From JABDQW01 sp942492025 (GTDB taxonomy: Bacteria; Pseudomonadota; Gammaproteobacteria; SZUA-229): DNA of 64,000 nucleotides. Position 1 is the first letter of the stretch. Each line of letters begins with the position of its first letter. The notes below the pieces were generated by a model that was not told where the DNA came from, did no database searches, and saw only the letters and a list, made by a program, of their open reading frames with translations. This document shows, in pieces, positions 26,664 through 35,570 of this stretch. The position numbers were made by a program, and so were the translations under genes. The DNA is taken from NCBI GenBank assembly GCA_942492025.1, contig CALODJ010000006.1:310001-374000 (forward strand). The letters run 5' to 3'.

Positions 26664-29570
26664 ATGAGTTCCATGCCTGAACAATTGCTGTCCCTCGTTC
26701 CAGCCGCACTGCATCCGACTGTAGCCAACTACTGGCATGACTGGGCTATTGCCTGTGAGCAGGCCGGGGTTAGTGCGTCGGTCGATTTATCGGTTCTGGG
26801 CAAGGTATGGGCCTGCAGCGAGTTCGTGGCCCGTACCTGTATACGCTGGCCCGCGCTGCTGGATGAACTGGCTATCGAGGGATTCGGGGCCGCACGTTCG
26901 CCCAATGACTATCAACAGCGAGTTGCGCAGACGATAGCCACGGCAGAACCGACCGAAGAGGGCTTGATGCGGGCATTGCGGCTATTGCGCAAGAAAGAAA
27001 TGGTGCGTATCGCATGGCGTGACCTCGCCGGTCTGGCGGATGTCGAGCAGGTGCTGCATGAACTCAGTGACTTTGCTGAAGCCGTGATCGCGCAAACGCT
27101 GACTTATCTTTATCAGCAGACCACCGAGGCGCTGGGGGTGCCGAAAAACCCCCTGGGTGAGCCCCAGCAAATGCTGGTGCTGGCCATGGGCAAGCTCGGT
27201 GGGCGTGAACTGAATTTTTCCTCGGATATCGACCTGATCTTCGCCTATGCCGAAGAGGGTGGCACAGATGGTGGCCGACACTTATCCAATCATGAATTCT
27301 TTCTGCGTCTGGGCAGAAAGCTGGTCAGGGTGCTTGACGAGATCACTGCTGAAGGCTTTGTCTACCGTGTCGATACCCGTCTGCGGCCCAATGGGGACAG
27401 TGGGCCGCTGGCGATGAACTTTACGGCGATGGAACATTACTATCAGCTCCAGGGCCGTGACTGGGAGCGTTATGCCATGATCAAGGCGAAGATTATAGGC
27501 GGCAGCGAAACCGAAAGCCACGCTCTGACATCGATGCTGCGGCCATTCACCTACCGCCGTTATCTGGATTTTGGTGCGTTTGAATCCATCCGTGAAATGA
27601 AAGGCATGATCGAGGCCGAAATGCGTCGCAAGAGCATGCAGCACAACATCAAGCTCGGCAGAGGTGGTATCCGTGAAATCGAGTTTATCGGCCAGACTTT
27701 CCAGTTGATTCGAGGAGGTCCGACGCCGGAGTTGCAGGAGCGCAGTATCCTGAAAGTGTTGTCGTTGCTGGCCGAGTTTGGCTATCTCGAGCCCGAGGAG
27801 GCGGATAACCTCAGACAAAGCTATCTGTTTCTGCGCAAGCTGGAGAACCGCTTGCAGATGGAGCGCGACCAGCAAACACAGGTGCTGCCTGCTGATGCCC
27901 TCTCCAGAGAGCGAATCAGGCTGGCGATGGGCTTTGAGGACTGGGACGCGATGATGCGAGCGCTGGATCAACATCGTCAGGCGGTCACACGGGTATTCGA
28001 TTCGGTGATTTCCTCCGAGGAACGGCCCGAAACGGAAAGCATTGATGCCCTGCAACTGTTCTGGACCGATACCGGTAACACACACGGTTTTGGCCATTGG
28101 CTGCTCGAGGCCGGCTGTGACAAGGTTGATGCGATCATCGAAACGCTTACCCGTTTCAAGACATCGGCCAGGATACGGGTGCTGTCGGCCGAGGGTGCCC
28201 GGCGCTTGCAACAGCTGTTGCTGCAGTTGCTGAAACAGATAGTGAGCTATGAACATTCGCTGGTGTTGCTCGACCGCGTGCTTGAGATCCTCGGGGCTAT
28301 TGTCGGGCGCCCGGTTTATATCAGCCTGCTTATAGAGTATCCCGTCGCCCAGCAACAGATGCTGGAGCTGTGCGCAGCCAGTCATTGGTTTGTCAACGAA
28401 CTGGCACGTTACCCTATCCTGCTGGATGAGCTGCTCGATTCCCGCGAGCTGTTCAGGCAGAATGACCGCGAGCAGTTGACCACCGAGCTCGAGCGGCTGA
28501 TGTCCCAGGTCGATGAAAAAGACCTGGAGCAGCAAATGGAGCGTCTGCGCCAGTTCAGGCGCACGGAGATATTCAAGCTGGCAGCCACCGACGTGATTCA
28601 CGTCCACCAAATCTGGGACGTCGGTGCCAAGCTGAGCACGATTGCCGATGTGGTATTGCGAAAAGTTTTGCAGCTCGCATGGGACGCGATATGCCGGCGC
28701 CACGGCATACCCGTTTGCATCATCGATGAGCAACCGTACCATCCGCGCATGGCGATCATTGCCTATGGCAAGCTGGGTGGGCTGGAGATGGGTTATGGCT
28801 CTGATCTGGATATCGTGTTTCTGCACGACAGCTCGGGGAAGAAACAGTATACCAACGGTGAAAAAAGTATCGACAATAGCCAGTTTTTCATTCGTGTAGC
28901 GCAAAAAGTGTTGCATATACTCGGCGCGCGCACCCATTCGGGTCTGCTCTACGAGGCCGATACCCGGTTACGGCCCGACGGGCGAGCCGGTATGCTGGTC
29001 AGCAGTGTCAGTGCGTTTGAAGATTATCAGAAGAATAAAGCCTGGACCTGGGAGCATCAGGCGCTGTTGCGTACCCGTTGTATCGCGGGAAGCGAGCCAG
29101 TCTGCCAGGAGTTTGCTAGAATCCGACAGTCTGTGCTGGCGGTCACGCGTGATGCGGCCAAGCTTTGCAGTGAAGTGGTCGAAATGCGTGAAAAAATGCG
29201 CACGCATCTTGCCAGTCGCGATGATTCGAGTATCAACATCAAGCAGGATACGGGCGGCATGGTCGATATCGAATTCACTACGCAGGCCGGCATACTGTTG
29301 AACGTGGCCGAGCATCCCGAGATGCTCAGTGTGAGTTCAACGCTGGAGTTTATCGAGTATCTGGCCGCAGTGGGCTGGTATACCAGCGCTGAAGCCGATG
29401 AACTGGCAACAGCGTACAAGCTGTTTCGACAGCAGACCAACAAGCAGGCGCTGGAGGTTGCCTTGCCCGGGGATATCAGACAGGTATTGCAGCCACATTT
29501 TGACCGTGTAACTGCACTTTGGAACCGACTGGTCGTGGCCAGGACAATCCTGCAGGAAACGACCTCCTGA
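26664..29570 (+). CDS. glnE: Bifunctional glutamine synthetase adenylyltransferase/adenylyl-removing enzyme
   Basis: This 968-residue protein is close to the usual GlnE length. Two nucleotidyltransferase domains are seen. The N-terminal deadenylylating one has GKLGGRELNFSSDIDLIFAY at about 175-194. The C-terminal adenylylating one has GKLGGLEMGYGSDLDIVFLH at about 700-719. Each has the G-S-x(8-11)-D-x-D metal motif. Each is followed by an R-x-x-GGI/GG-M-x-D/E-IEF helical block. It controls glutamine synthetase in response to PII. It is cytosolic and stands alone on the strand before ilvE. Confidence 0.97.
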   Translation: MSSMPEQLLSLVPAALHPTVANYWHDWAIACEQAGVSASVDLSVLGKVWACSEFVARTCIRWPALLDELAIEGFGAARSPNDYQQRVAQTIATAEPTEEGLMRALRLLRKKEMVRIAWRDLAGLADVEQVLHELSDFAEAVIAQTLTYLYQQTTEALGVPKNPLGEPQQMLVLAMGKLGGRELNFSSDIDLIFAYAEEGGTDGGRHLSNHEFFLRLGRKLVRVLDEITAEGFVYRVDTRLRPNGDSGPLAMNFTAMEHYYQLQGRDWERYAMIKAKIIGGSETESHALTSMLRPFTYRRYLDFGAFESIREMKGMIEAEMRRKSMQHNIKLGRGGIREIEFIGQTFQLIRGGPTPELQERSILKVLSLLAEFGYLEPEEADNLRQSYLFLRKLENRLQMERDQQTQVLPADALSRERIRLAMGFEDWDAMMRALDQHRQAVTRVFDSVISSEERPETESIDALQLFWTDTGNTHGFGHWLLEAGCDKVDAIIETLTRFKTSARIRVLSAEGARRLQQLLLQLLKQIVSYEHSLVLLDRVLEILGAIVGRPVYISLLIEYPVAQQQMLELCAASHWFVNELARYPILLDELLDSRELFRQNDREQLTTELERLMSQVDEKDLEQQMERLRQFRRTEIFKLAATDVIHVHQIWDVGAKLSTIADVVLRKVLQLAWDAICRRHGIPVCIIDEQPYHPRMAIIAYGKLGGLEMGYGSDLDIVFLHDSSGKKQYTNGEKSIDNSQFFIRVAQKVLHILGARTHSGLLYEADTRLRPDGRAGMLVSSVSAFEDYQKNKAWTWEHQALLRTRCIAGSEPVCQEFARIRQSVLAVTRDAAKLCSEVVEMREKMRTHLASRDDSSINIKQDTGGMVDIEFTTQAGILLNVAEHPEMLSVSSTLEFIEYLAAVGWYTSAEADELATAYKLFRQQTNKQALEVALPGDIRQVLQPHFDRVTALWNRLVVARTILQETTS

Positions 29571-29598
29571 AGCTGGATCTGGATGATTTTTGTTAACC

Positions 29599-29643
29599 GA
29601 TTATCGCCCCTGGGATTATCGCCCTTGGGATTGTCACCATTGG
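29599..29643 (+). repeat. Three tandem 15-base repeats
   Basis: GATTATCGCCCCTGG, GATTATCGCCCTTGG and GATTGTCACCATTGG follow each other without gaps between glnE and ilvE. They could be a small slippage product or a protein-binding array. Confidence 0.6.
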
Positions 29644-29702
29644 CACGCGTCTTTGTGTTGATGATGGCACAGTGGTAGTTACAATGTTTACTGGAGATTA
29701 AT

Positions 29703-30632
29703 ATGCAAACCATGGCCGATCGTGACGGCGTCATCTGGTTTGATGGTGAATTGGTGCCCTGGCGTGATGCCCGGGTGCACGTACTGACGCACACGCTGCA
29801 TTATGGCATGGGGGTGTTCGAGGGTGTGCGCGCTTACAAGGCCGAGCAGGGCACGGCCATCTTTCGTCTGCAGGCACACACGGACCGGCTGTTCGATTCG
29901 GCTCAGATCATGATGATGGATATACCGTTTGACAAAGACACCATCAACGAGGCGCAGCGTGCCGCCGTGCGTGAAAACAAGCTGGAAACGGCCTATATCA
30001 GACCGATGTGCTTTTATGGTGCGGAAGGCATGGGGCTGCGTGCAGACAATCTCAAGGTCCATGTCATCGTGGCCGCCTGGGAGTGGGGGGCCTATCTTGG
30101 ACAGGAAAATCTGGAAACGGGTATCCGCATCAAGACATCCAGCTTTACCCGCCATCATGTCAATATCAGCATGTGCAAGGCCAAGGCGAATGGTCACTAC
30201 ATCAATTCCATGCTGGCACTGAACGAGGCATTGAGTGATGGATATGATGAAGCCATGTTGCTCGACGCGGAAGGCTATGTTGCCGAGGGTAGCGGTGAAA
30301 ATATCTTTGTCGTGCATGACAATATCATCTACACCCCTGACCTGACTTCGGCACTGAACGGTATCACGCGCAACACCATCTTCAAGCTGGCCAATGACGC
30401 CGGCTATGAAGTGCGTGAAAAACGCATCACCCGCGATGAGGTCTATATCGCCGATGAAGTTTTCTTTACCGGCACGGCTGCAGAAGTGACACCGATACGT
30501 GAAGTCGACAATCGTACGATTGGTAACGGCAGTCGCGGCCCGGTCACGGAAAAATTGCAGACATTATATTTCGACGTCGTGCACGGCCGTCTGGACAGGC
30601 ATCCGGAATGGCTGACGCTTGTTAATGACTAA
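29703..30632 (+). CDS. ilvE: Branched-chain amino acid aminotransferase
   Basis: This 309-residue PLP enzyme of fold type IV contains the PLP lysine in CKAKANGHYINSMLALNEAL (about 159-178). It also has EGYVAEGSGENIFVV and the phosphate-binding FFTGTAAEVTPIREVDNRTIG near the C-terminus. It catalyses the last step of leucine, isoleucine and valine synthesis. It is cytosolic. It starts 23 bases upstream of nothing else on its strand except the small zinc-finger gene that follows, with which it may be co-transcribed. Confidence 0.95.
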   Translation: MQTMADRDGVIWFDGELVPWRDARVHVLTHTLHYGMGVFEGVRAYKAEQGTAIFRLQAHTDRLFDSAQIMMMDIPFDKDTINEAQRAAVRENKLETAYIRPMCFYGAEGMGLRADNLKVHVIVAAWEWGAYLGQENLETGIRIKTSSFTRHHVNISMCKAKANGHYINSMLALNEALSDGYDEAMLLDAEGYVAEGSGENIFVVHDNIIYTPDLTSALNGITRNTIFKLANDAGYEVREKRITRDEVYIADEVFFTGTAAEVTPIREVDNRTIGNGSRGPVTEKLQTLYFDVVHGRLDRHPEWLTLVND

Positions 30633-30654
30633 TTCGTTTTGATGAGGTACGCTC

Positions 30655-30864
30655 ATGCCTAATCCGCATACTGCAACACAACAAGGACTGGATACGCCCA
30701 ACAAACTGTCACGTTACGAAGTGTCGCGTGATGACCTGCCGGTGCATTGCCCGATGCGTGGCAGCAGCCTGTGGAATTCCCATCCACAGGTATATATTCC
30801 CGTCGAGGATCACGGTTCAGCGAAGTGCCCCTATTGCGGCGCTGAATACGTGCTGAAGGACTGA
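30655..30864 (+). CDS. Zinc-finger (zf-CHCC type) small protein
   Basis: This 69-residue protein has LPVHCPMRGSSLWNSHPQVY and a C-terminal AKCPYCGAEYVL. These give Cys31, His42 and the CPYC pair as zinc ligands, the CHCC pattern found in the mitochondrial complex I subunit NDUFS6. Bacterial members often sit next to ilvE and waaF-type genes, as here. The function is unknown. Confidence 0.88.
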   Translation: MPNPHTATQQGLDTPNKLSRYEVSRDDLPVHCPMRGSSLWNSHPQVYIPVEDHGSAKCPYCGAEYVLKD

Positions 30865-30881
30865 TGATCGGCAGAACACAG

Positions 30882-30933
30882 GCAGGGTGGTCACTACCCA
30901 CCGAATCGCACAGGTGGGCGATGCCCACCCTAC
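30882..30933. repeat. Palindromic repeat abutting the hldE start
   Basis: The left side GCAGGGTGGTCACTACCCAC and the right side GGTGGGCGATGCCCACCCTA form a diverged member of the GTAGGGTGCGC family. It ends only 8 bases before the hldE ATG, so the hairpin covers the place where a ribosome binding site should lie. Confidence 0.65.
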
Positions 30934-30941
30934 GGTTGTGA

Positions 30942-32369
30942 ATGCACATAGAAATACCCCCTTTTGACAAAGCCCGGGTGCTGGTTGTTGGTGATCTGAT
31001 GCTGGATCGTTACTGGCATGGCCCGACCTCGCGTATCTCTCCGGAAGCGCCGGTGCCGGTGGTGCATGTGCGTGATATCGAAGAACGTCCCGGCGGGGCC
31101 GGTAATGTCGCGCTGAACATTGCCCGCCTGGGTGCACAGTGCACTGTGCTCGGTTTGACCGGCGATGATGACGCGGCTGATGTGCTGGAGGAAAAACTGC
31201 AGGCCGCGGGTGTCAGAACCGATTTCGTGCGCCTGCAGGAGAACGCTACGGTCACCAAGCTGCGGGTCATAAGCCGCCACCAGCAACTGATCCGACTCGA
31301 CTTTGAAGACGGTTTTATCGGCCAGGACGTCACCGCCGAGGAAGTCGAGTTCGCAAAATTGCTCCAGCAGCACGATGTCGTGGTCTGCTCCGATTACGGC
31401 AAAGGCAGTCTGCGCAGCGTGCAGTCGCTGATTTCGCTGTGCCAGGAACAACAGATCCCGGTGCTGGTCGATCCCAAGGGTACCGATTTTGACAAGTACG
31501 CCGGTGCCAGCCTGCTGACGCCCAATCTTGCCGAGTTTGAGGCCGTCGTTGGCCGTTGTGCCAGTGAAGAAGAGCTGGTCGAGAAAGCGCAGCAGCTGTG
31601 TGATCAATGCAGCTTTGATGCCGTGTTGATCACACGCAGCGAGCACGGCATGACCCTGGTACCCAGTGATGGCGACGTGTTTCATCTGCCCACTCGCGCC
31701 CGCGAAGTGTACGATGTGACCGGTGCCGGTGATACTGTCATCTCTACGCTGGCGGCTGCGCTCGCGGCCGGCGATGATGAACACAACGCGATTGCGCTGG
31801 CCAATCTGGCGGCCGGCATTGTCGTCGGTAAGCTCGGTACCGCCAGCGTCAGCCAGGAAGAGCTGTACCAGGAAATTCACAAACATATCGCGGTGAAACG
31901 TGGTGTGGTCAGTCAGCAAGAGCTGGTCACAGCGGTCAACCAGTGTCGTCAACGCGGTGAGACCATCGTCATGACCAATGGTTGTTTCGATATTCTGCAT
32001 GCCGGCCATGTCACCTACCTGCAACAGGCACGGGAGCAGGGAGACCGTCTGATCATCGCCGTGAATGTCGATGAAACCGTGCGTAAATTGAAAGGCGATG
32101 ACCGCCCGGTGAACCCGCTGGAACATCGTATGCGCATGCTGGCTGCACTCGAATGCGTCGACTGGGTGCTGCCGTTTGAAGAGGAAACACCTACACGGTT
32201 GATCTGTGAAGTACTGCCCGACATCCTGGTCAAGGGCGGTGACAACGATCCTGACAAGATACCGGGCGGCGATTGTGTTCGTGATAATGGCGGTGAAGTC
32301 CGCGTGCTGTCCTACGTTGAAGGCGTTTCTACCACTGAAATCATCGGCACCATACGTGGCAGGACATAA
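30942..32369 (+). CDS. hldE: Bifunctional heptose-7-phosphate kinase/heptose-1-phosphate adenylyltransferase
   Basis: This 475-residue protein joins two enzymes. The N-terminal ribokinase-family domain has LVVGDLMLDRYWHG at the start and DVTGAGDTVISTLA (about 257-270) as the catalytic Asp/ATP site. The C-terminal cytidylyltransferase-like domain has TNGCFDILHAGHVTYL (about 345-360) with the HxGH motif. It makes ADP-D-glycero-beta-D-manno-heptose for the LPS inner core, in step with the waaF and waaC genes nearby. No good Shine-Dalgarno is seen, because a repeat hairpin lies just upstream. Confidence 0.96.
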   Translation: MHIEIPPFDKARVLVVGDLMLDRYWHGPTSRISPEAPVPVVHVRDIEERPGGAGNVALNIARLGAQCTVLGLTGDDDAADVLEEKLQAAGVRTDFVRLQENATVTKLRVISRHQQLIRLDFEDGFIGQDVTAEEVEFAKLLQQHDVVVCSDYGKGSLRSVQSLISLCQEQQIPVLVDPKGTDFDKYAGASLLTPNLAEFEAVVGRCASEEELVEKAQQLCDQCSFDAVLITRSEHGMTLVPSDGDVFHLPTRAREVYDVTGAGDTVISTLAAALAAGDDEHNAIALANLAAGIVVGKLGTASVSQEELYQEIHKHIAVKRGVVSQQELVTAVNQCRQRGETIVMTNGCFDILHAGHVTYLQQAREQGDRLIIAVNVDETVRKLKGDDRPVNPLEHRMRMLAALECVDWVLPFEEETPTRLICEVLPDILVKGGDNDPDKIPGGDCVRDNGGEVRVLSYVEGVSTTEIIGTIRGRT

Positions 32370-32578
32370 CGCCTGCGATGCATCAGGGTAATCCGGTTGA
32401 TTGGGTCTGACACATACAGTAATCACGCAGCATTTTTGCCACGGATGAAATATAACAATCACAGTACGCAACTGAGTGAATTCAAGGTACATCTGGCGGT
32501 ACTACGCACACCGCTCGGTTCGAACCATGAGCAGATCCCTGGTTGTCTTCGTGCCCACTTGAGTCGCAGGTCATTACT

Positions 32579-33754
32579 ATGAAGGTTGATGTTGACGCAC
32601 TGATTATCGGCGGTGGCATAGCTGGTCTGTGGACGCTGCAGCGTTTGCGCAATGAAGGTTATAACGCGGTATTGCTCGAGGCCGAGGCCCTGGGCGCTGG
32701 CCAGACTCGCTATGCGCAGGGTATCGTTCACGGTGGCACCAAGTATGCGCTCACCGGAAAACTCACGGCCTCCTCAGAAGCGGTAGCGGAGATGCCCGCG
32801 ATCTGGCGTGCCTGCCATGAAGGCCGGGGCGAGGTCGATTTACGCAAGGCGACGATGATTTCCGATGCCCATTATCTGTGGTCGACGTCCAGTCTGGCAT
32901 CAAAAATCACCGGTTTTTTTGCCAGCCAGGTGATGCGTGCACGCACCACCGCATTGCCGCCGCAACAACGGCCGGCACTGTTTCGGCACCGGCGTTTCAG
33001 GGGTAATATCTATCGGCTCGATGAGCCGGTTTTCGATACCGTCAGCGTACTGCGCGCGCTGGCTGAGCCGGTCATGTCCTCCATTCTCGCCACCAATAAA
33101 CACACGCTACAACTGGCGGCGTCTGGTCTGAGTGTCGAAGCGGTCAATGGTGATCGATTTGAGTTCAGCTTTCGGCGCCTGATATTGATGGCCGGGCAGG
33201 GCAACGAGGACCTTTTGGCCGTGGCGGGACTGTCAAGACCGGCGATGCAGTTAAGGCCGCTGAAGATGGTGATTATGCGGGGTGGATTGACGGAGAAGGT
33301 ATTTGCGCATTGTATGGGAGCCGGCGTTAATCCCAGGTTGACGATTACCTCGCACCTGGACAATGCGGGTGAAATCGTCTGGTACATGGGTGGACAACTG
33401 TCGGAGGATGGTGTCTATCGTTCTGACGCTGTACAGATCGCTCGCGCCCGGCAGGAGCTGGCCGAACTGATCCCGTGGCTATCCCTTGACCGTGTGCAAT
33501 GGGCCACTCTGGATATTAATCGTGCAGAAGTCAGGCACGCCGATGGTCACCGGCCCGATACCTATTATGCCCTGAAGCAGGGTGAAATCATTACCGCCTG
33601 GCCAACCAAGATGGCACTGGCACCCTTACTGGCCCGGCGCGTGGTTGACCTGGTCTCTGGTGTCGATAAGACAGCCAGCGTGTTGCCCGACTGGCCGGCG
33701 CCGACATTTGCTGAATTTCCCTGGTGTGAGCAGGCCCGATGGGGCATGACATGA
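32579..33754 (+). CDS. FAD-dependent oxidoreductase (DAO family)
   Basis: This protein has about 391 residues. ALIIGGGIAGLWTLQRL at about 6-22 is a dinucleotide-binding fold. It is followed by EAEALGAGQTRYAQGIVHGG, typical of glycerol-3-phosphate dehydrogenase-like and D-amino-acid oxidase-like flavoproteins. The substrate cannot be predicted. The start at MKVDVD was chosen for the CAGG upstream and because the Rossmann strand begins at once. The stop overlaps the next start by four bases (ATGA), so the two are translationally coupled. Confidence 0.8.
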   Translation: MKVDVDALIIGGGIAGLWTLQRLRNEGYNAVLLEAEALGAGQTRYAQGIVHGGTKYALTGKLTASSEAVAEMPAIWRACHEGRGEVDLRKATMISDAHYLWSTSSLASKITGFFASQVMRARTTALPPQQRPALFRHRRFRGNIYRLDEPVFDTVSVLRALAEPVMSSILATNKHTLQLAASGLSVEAVNGDRFEFSFRRLILMAGQGNEDLLAVAGLSRPAMQLRPLKMVIMRGGLTEKVFAHCMGAGVNPRLTITSHLDNAGEIVWYMGGQLSEDGVYRSDAVQIARARQELAELIPWLSLDRVQWATLDINRAEVRHADGHRPDTYYALKQGEIITAWPTKMALAPLLARRVVDLVSGVDKTASVLPDWPAPTFAEFPWCEQARWGMT

Positions 33755-34521
33755 TGCGGCGTCCGTTGGGTTCAACCGGCATCGATGTCAGTCCATTAGG
33801 TCTGGGTACCGTCAAGATTGGTCGCAACCAGCAGGTCAAGTATCCACAAGGCTTCGCTATACCCGATGACGATACCGTCAGCGAATTACTGGCGCTGGCC
33901 TGGGATCTGGATATCAACTTTATTGATACCGCACCAGCCTATGGCAGCAGCGAACAGCGTCTTGGGAAATTGCTGCCGCATACCGACGACTGGGTCCTCA
34001 TGACCAAAGTCGGTGAAATCTTTGAAAACGGGCAGTCGCGTTTCGACTTCTCGGCACAATATACCCGACAGTCGGTCGAAAACAGTCTTGACAAACTCAA
34101 ACGCGATTGGGTGGATGTGGTGCTGGTGCATTCAGACGGCAACGATATCGAGATCATCAATAATACAGCGGCTCTGGAAACACTCGACAGAATGAAGCAG
34201 GAAGGTAAGCTGCGCGCCTATGGCATGTCGACCAAGACCGTCGAGGGCGGTTGCTGGATTGTCGAAAACACGGATGTGGTGATGGCTACATATAACCTCG
34301 AAACAGATGATGAACTGCCGGTGATTGAGCATGCACATGCGTTGAGCAAGGGTGTCGTCGTCAAAAAAGGGCTGCAGAGTGGTCACGCTGATAGCGTTGA
34401 AGATGCGTTCAGGCATGTTCTGACACAGGCTGGCGTCAGCAGTATGATCGTGGGTACGATCAGTCCTGCTCATTTGCGTAGCAATGTTGAGATTTGCAAT
34501 CGTATTCTCGCCCCCTGCTGA
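33751..34521 (+). CDS. Aldo/keto reductase
   Basis: This protein has about 256 residues. The catalytic tetrad is visible: Asp and Tyr in FIDTAPAYGSSEQRLG, Lys in LMTKVGE and His in VLVHSDG. It ends with SSMIVGTISPAHLRSN, the cofactor-binding region of this superfamily. It reduces an unknown carbonyl using NADPH. It is coupled to the preceding flavoprotein by ATGA, and the pair may form one pathway step. In-frame ATGs slightly upstream are possible starts. Confidence 0.9.
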   Translation: MMRRPLGSTGIDVSPLGLGTVKIGRNQQVKYPQGFAIPDDDTVSELLALAWDLDINFIDTAPAYGSSEQRLGKLLPHTDDWVLMTKVGEIFENGQSRFDFSAQYTRQSVENSLDKLKRDWVDVVLVHSDGNDIEIINNTAALETLDRMKQEGKLRAYGMSTKTVEGGCWIVENTDVVMATYNLETDDELPVIEHAHALSKGVVVKKGLQSGHADSVEDAFRHVLTQAGVSSMIVGTISPAHLRSNVEICNRILAPC

Positions 34522-34544
34522 GAAATGCGATCTGGTATCCGTAC

Positions 34545-35570
34545 GTGAATGAATTAAGTCGGCGCTATCTGATCATTGGACCATCCTGGATAGGGGATAT
34601 GGTGATGGCGCAGTCATTGTTCATTACGCTGAAAAAGCGCTATCCCGACTGCCAGATCGATGTGGTATCGCCCGAATGGTCATTGCCCGTGCTGGGCAGA
34701 ATGCCAGAAGTGCGGCAGGGACTGGCGCTGCCTGTAACACACGGCCAACTCGATCTGACGACGCGATACAGGCTGGGTCGATCGCTTCAAGGCAGGAACT
34801 ACTCGCATGCGATTGTGCTGCCCAGGTCGTGGAAGTCGGCATTGCTGCCTTTTTTTGCAGATGTGCCTGTCCGTACTGGCTATAAAGGTGAGATGCGCTA
34901 TGTGTTGTTGAGTGATATTCGTAAACTGGATACTGCGGTTTTGCGGCAAACTGTTCAGCGCTATGTGGGACTGGCATACCTTGAGTCAGAAACTACCTCG
35001 TCAGCGCCTGATATTCCCTATCCGGAATTACGTGCAGAAAAGAATAATACTGACAGACTTGTTGAAAGTCTCGGCCTGGAAATGGGCAGGCCTGTTATAG
35101 GCTTTATGCCAGGCGCTGAGTATGGACCGGCAAAACAGTGGCCGGCCGGGCATTTTGCGAAGCTGGCAGAATATCTGACCGAGCGCGGATACCAGGTTTG
35201 GTTGTTCGGTTCGGCGAAAGAAGTGAAACTGGCTGATGACATCATAGGCCAAAGCACCGGAGATATATATAACCTGTGCGGAAAAACAGAATTAACAGAT
35301 GTCATAGATCTGTTGGTGTGCACGGAGCAGGTGGTGAGTAATGATTCAGGATTGATGCATGTTGCTGCAGCCGTGGATGTGAAGGTGAATGTGATATATG
35401 GTTCGTCAACACCGGAGTACACACCCCCCTTAACGAACGCTGCGAACATTCATTACAAGCAGCTTCCATGCAGTCCCTGTTTTGCCAGAACATGCAGATA
35501 TGGTCACTACGACTGCCTGAATACAATCAGTCCTGAGGATGTATTTGAAAGAATAACGCACAATGAATAA
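34545..35570 (+). CDS. waaF: ADP-heptose:LPS heptosyltransferase II
   Basis: This protein has about 341 residues and is family 9. It begins with YLIIGPSWIGDMVMAQSLFI, matching the WaaF start. Its late sugar-nucleotide region has VSNDSGLMHVAAAVDVKVNVIYGSSTPEYTPP, then CSPCFARTCRYGHYDCL, the Cys-rich end typical of WaaF. It adds the second heptose to the LPS inner core at the cytoplasmic face. The start is uncertain: GTG at 34545 fits homologues, while an upstream ATG at 34494 would overlap the previous gene. It overlaps the ligase gene by 8 bases. Confidence 0.92.
   Translation: MNELSRRYLIIGPSWIGDMVMAQSLFITLKKRYPDCQIDVVSPEWSLPVLGRMPEVRQGLALPVTHGQLDLTTRYRLGRSLQGRNYSHAIVLPRSWKSALLPFFADVPVRTGYKGEMRYVLLSDIRKLDTAVLRQTVQRYVGLAYLESETTSSAPDIPYPELRAEKNNTDRLVESLGLEMGRPVIGFMPGAEYGPAKQWPAGHFAKLAEYLTERGYQVWLFGSAKEVKLADDIIGQSTGDIYNLCGKTELTDVIDLLVCTEQVVSNDSGLMHVAAAVDVKVNVIYGSSTPEYTPPLTNAANIHYKQLPCSPCFARTCRYGHYDCLNTISPEDVFERITHNE

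Noticed and set aside
27282..28937. Long open frame of 551 codons on the minus strand
   Set aside because: It lies wholly inside glnE, whose motifs and length are clear. The antisense frame reflects GC-rich codon use.
30930..32492. Open frame of 520 codons on the minus strand
   Set aside because: It is antisense to hldE, which has both catalytic motifs in order. The minus-strand product has no family features.
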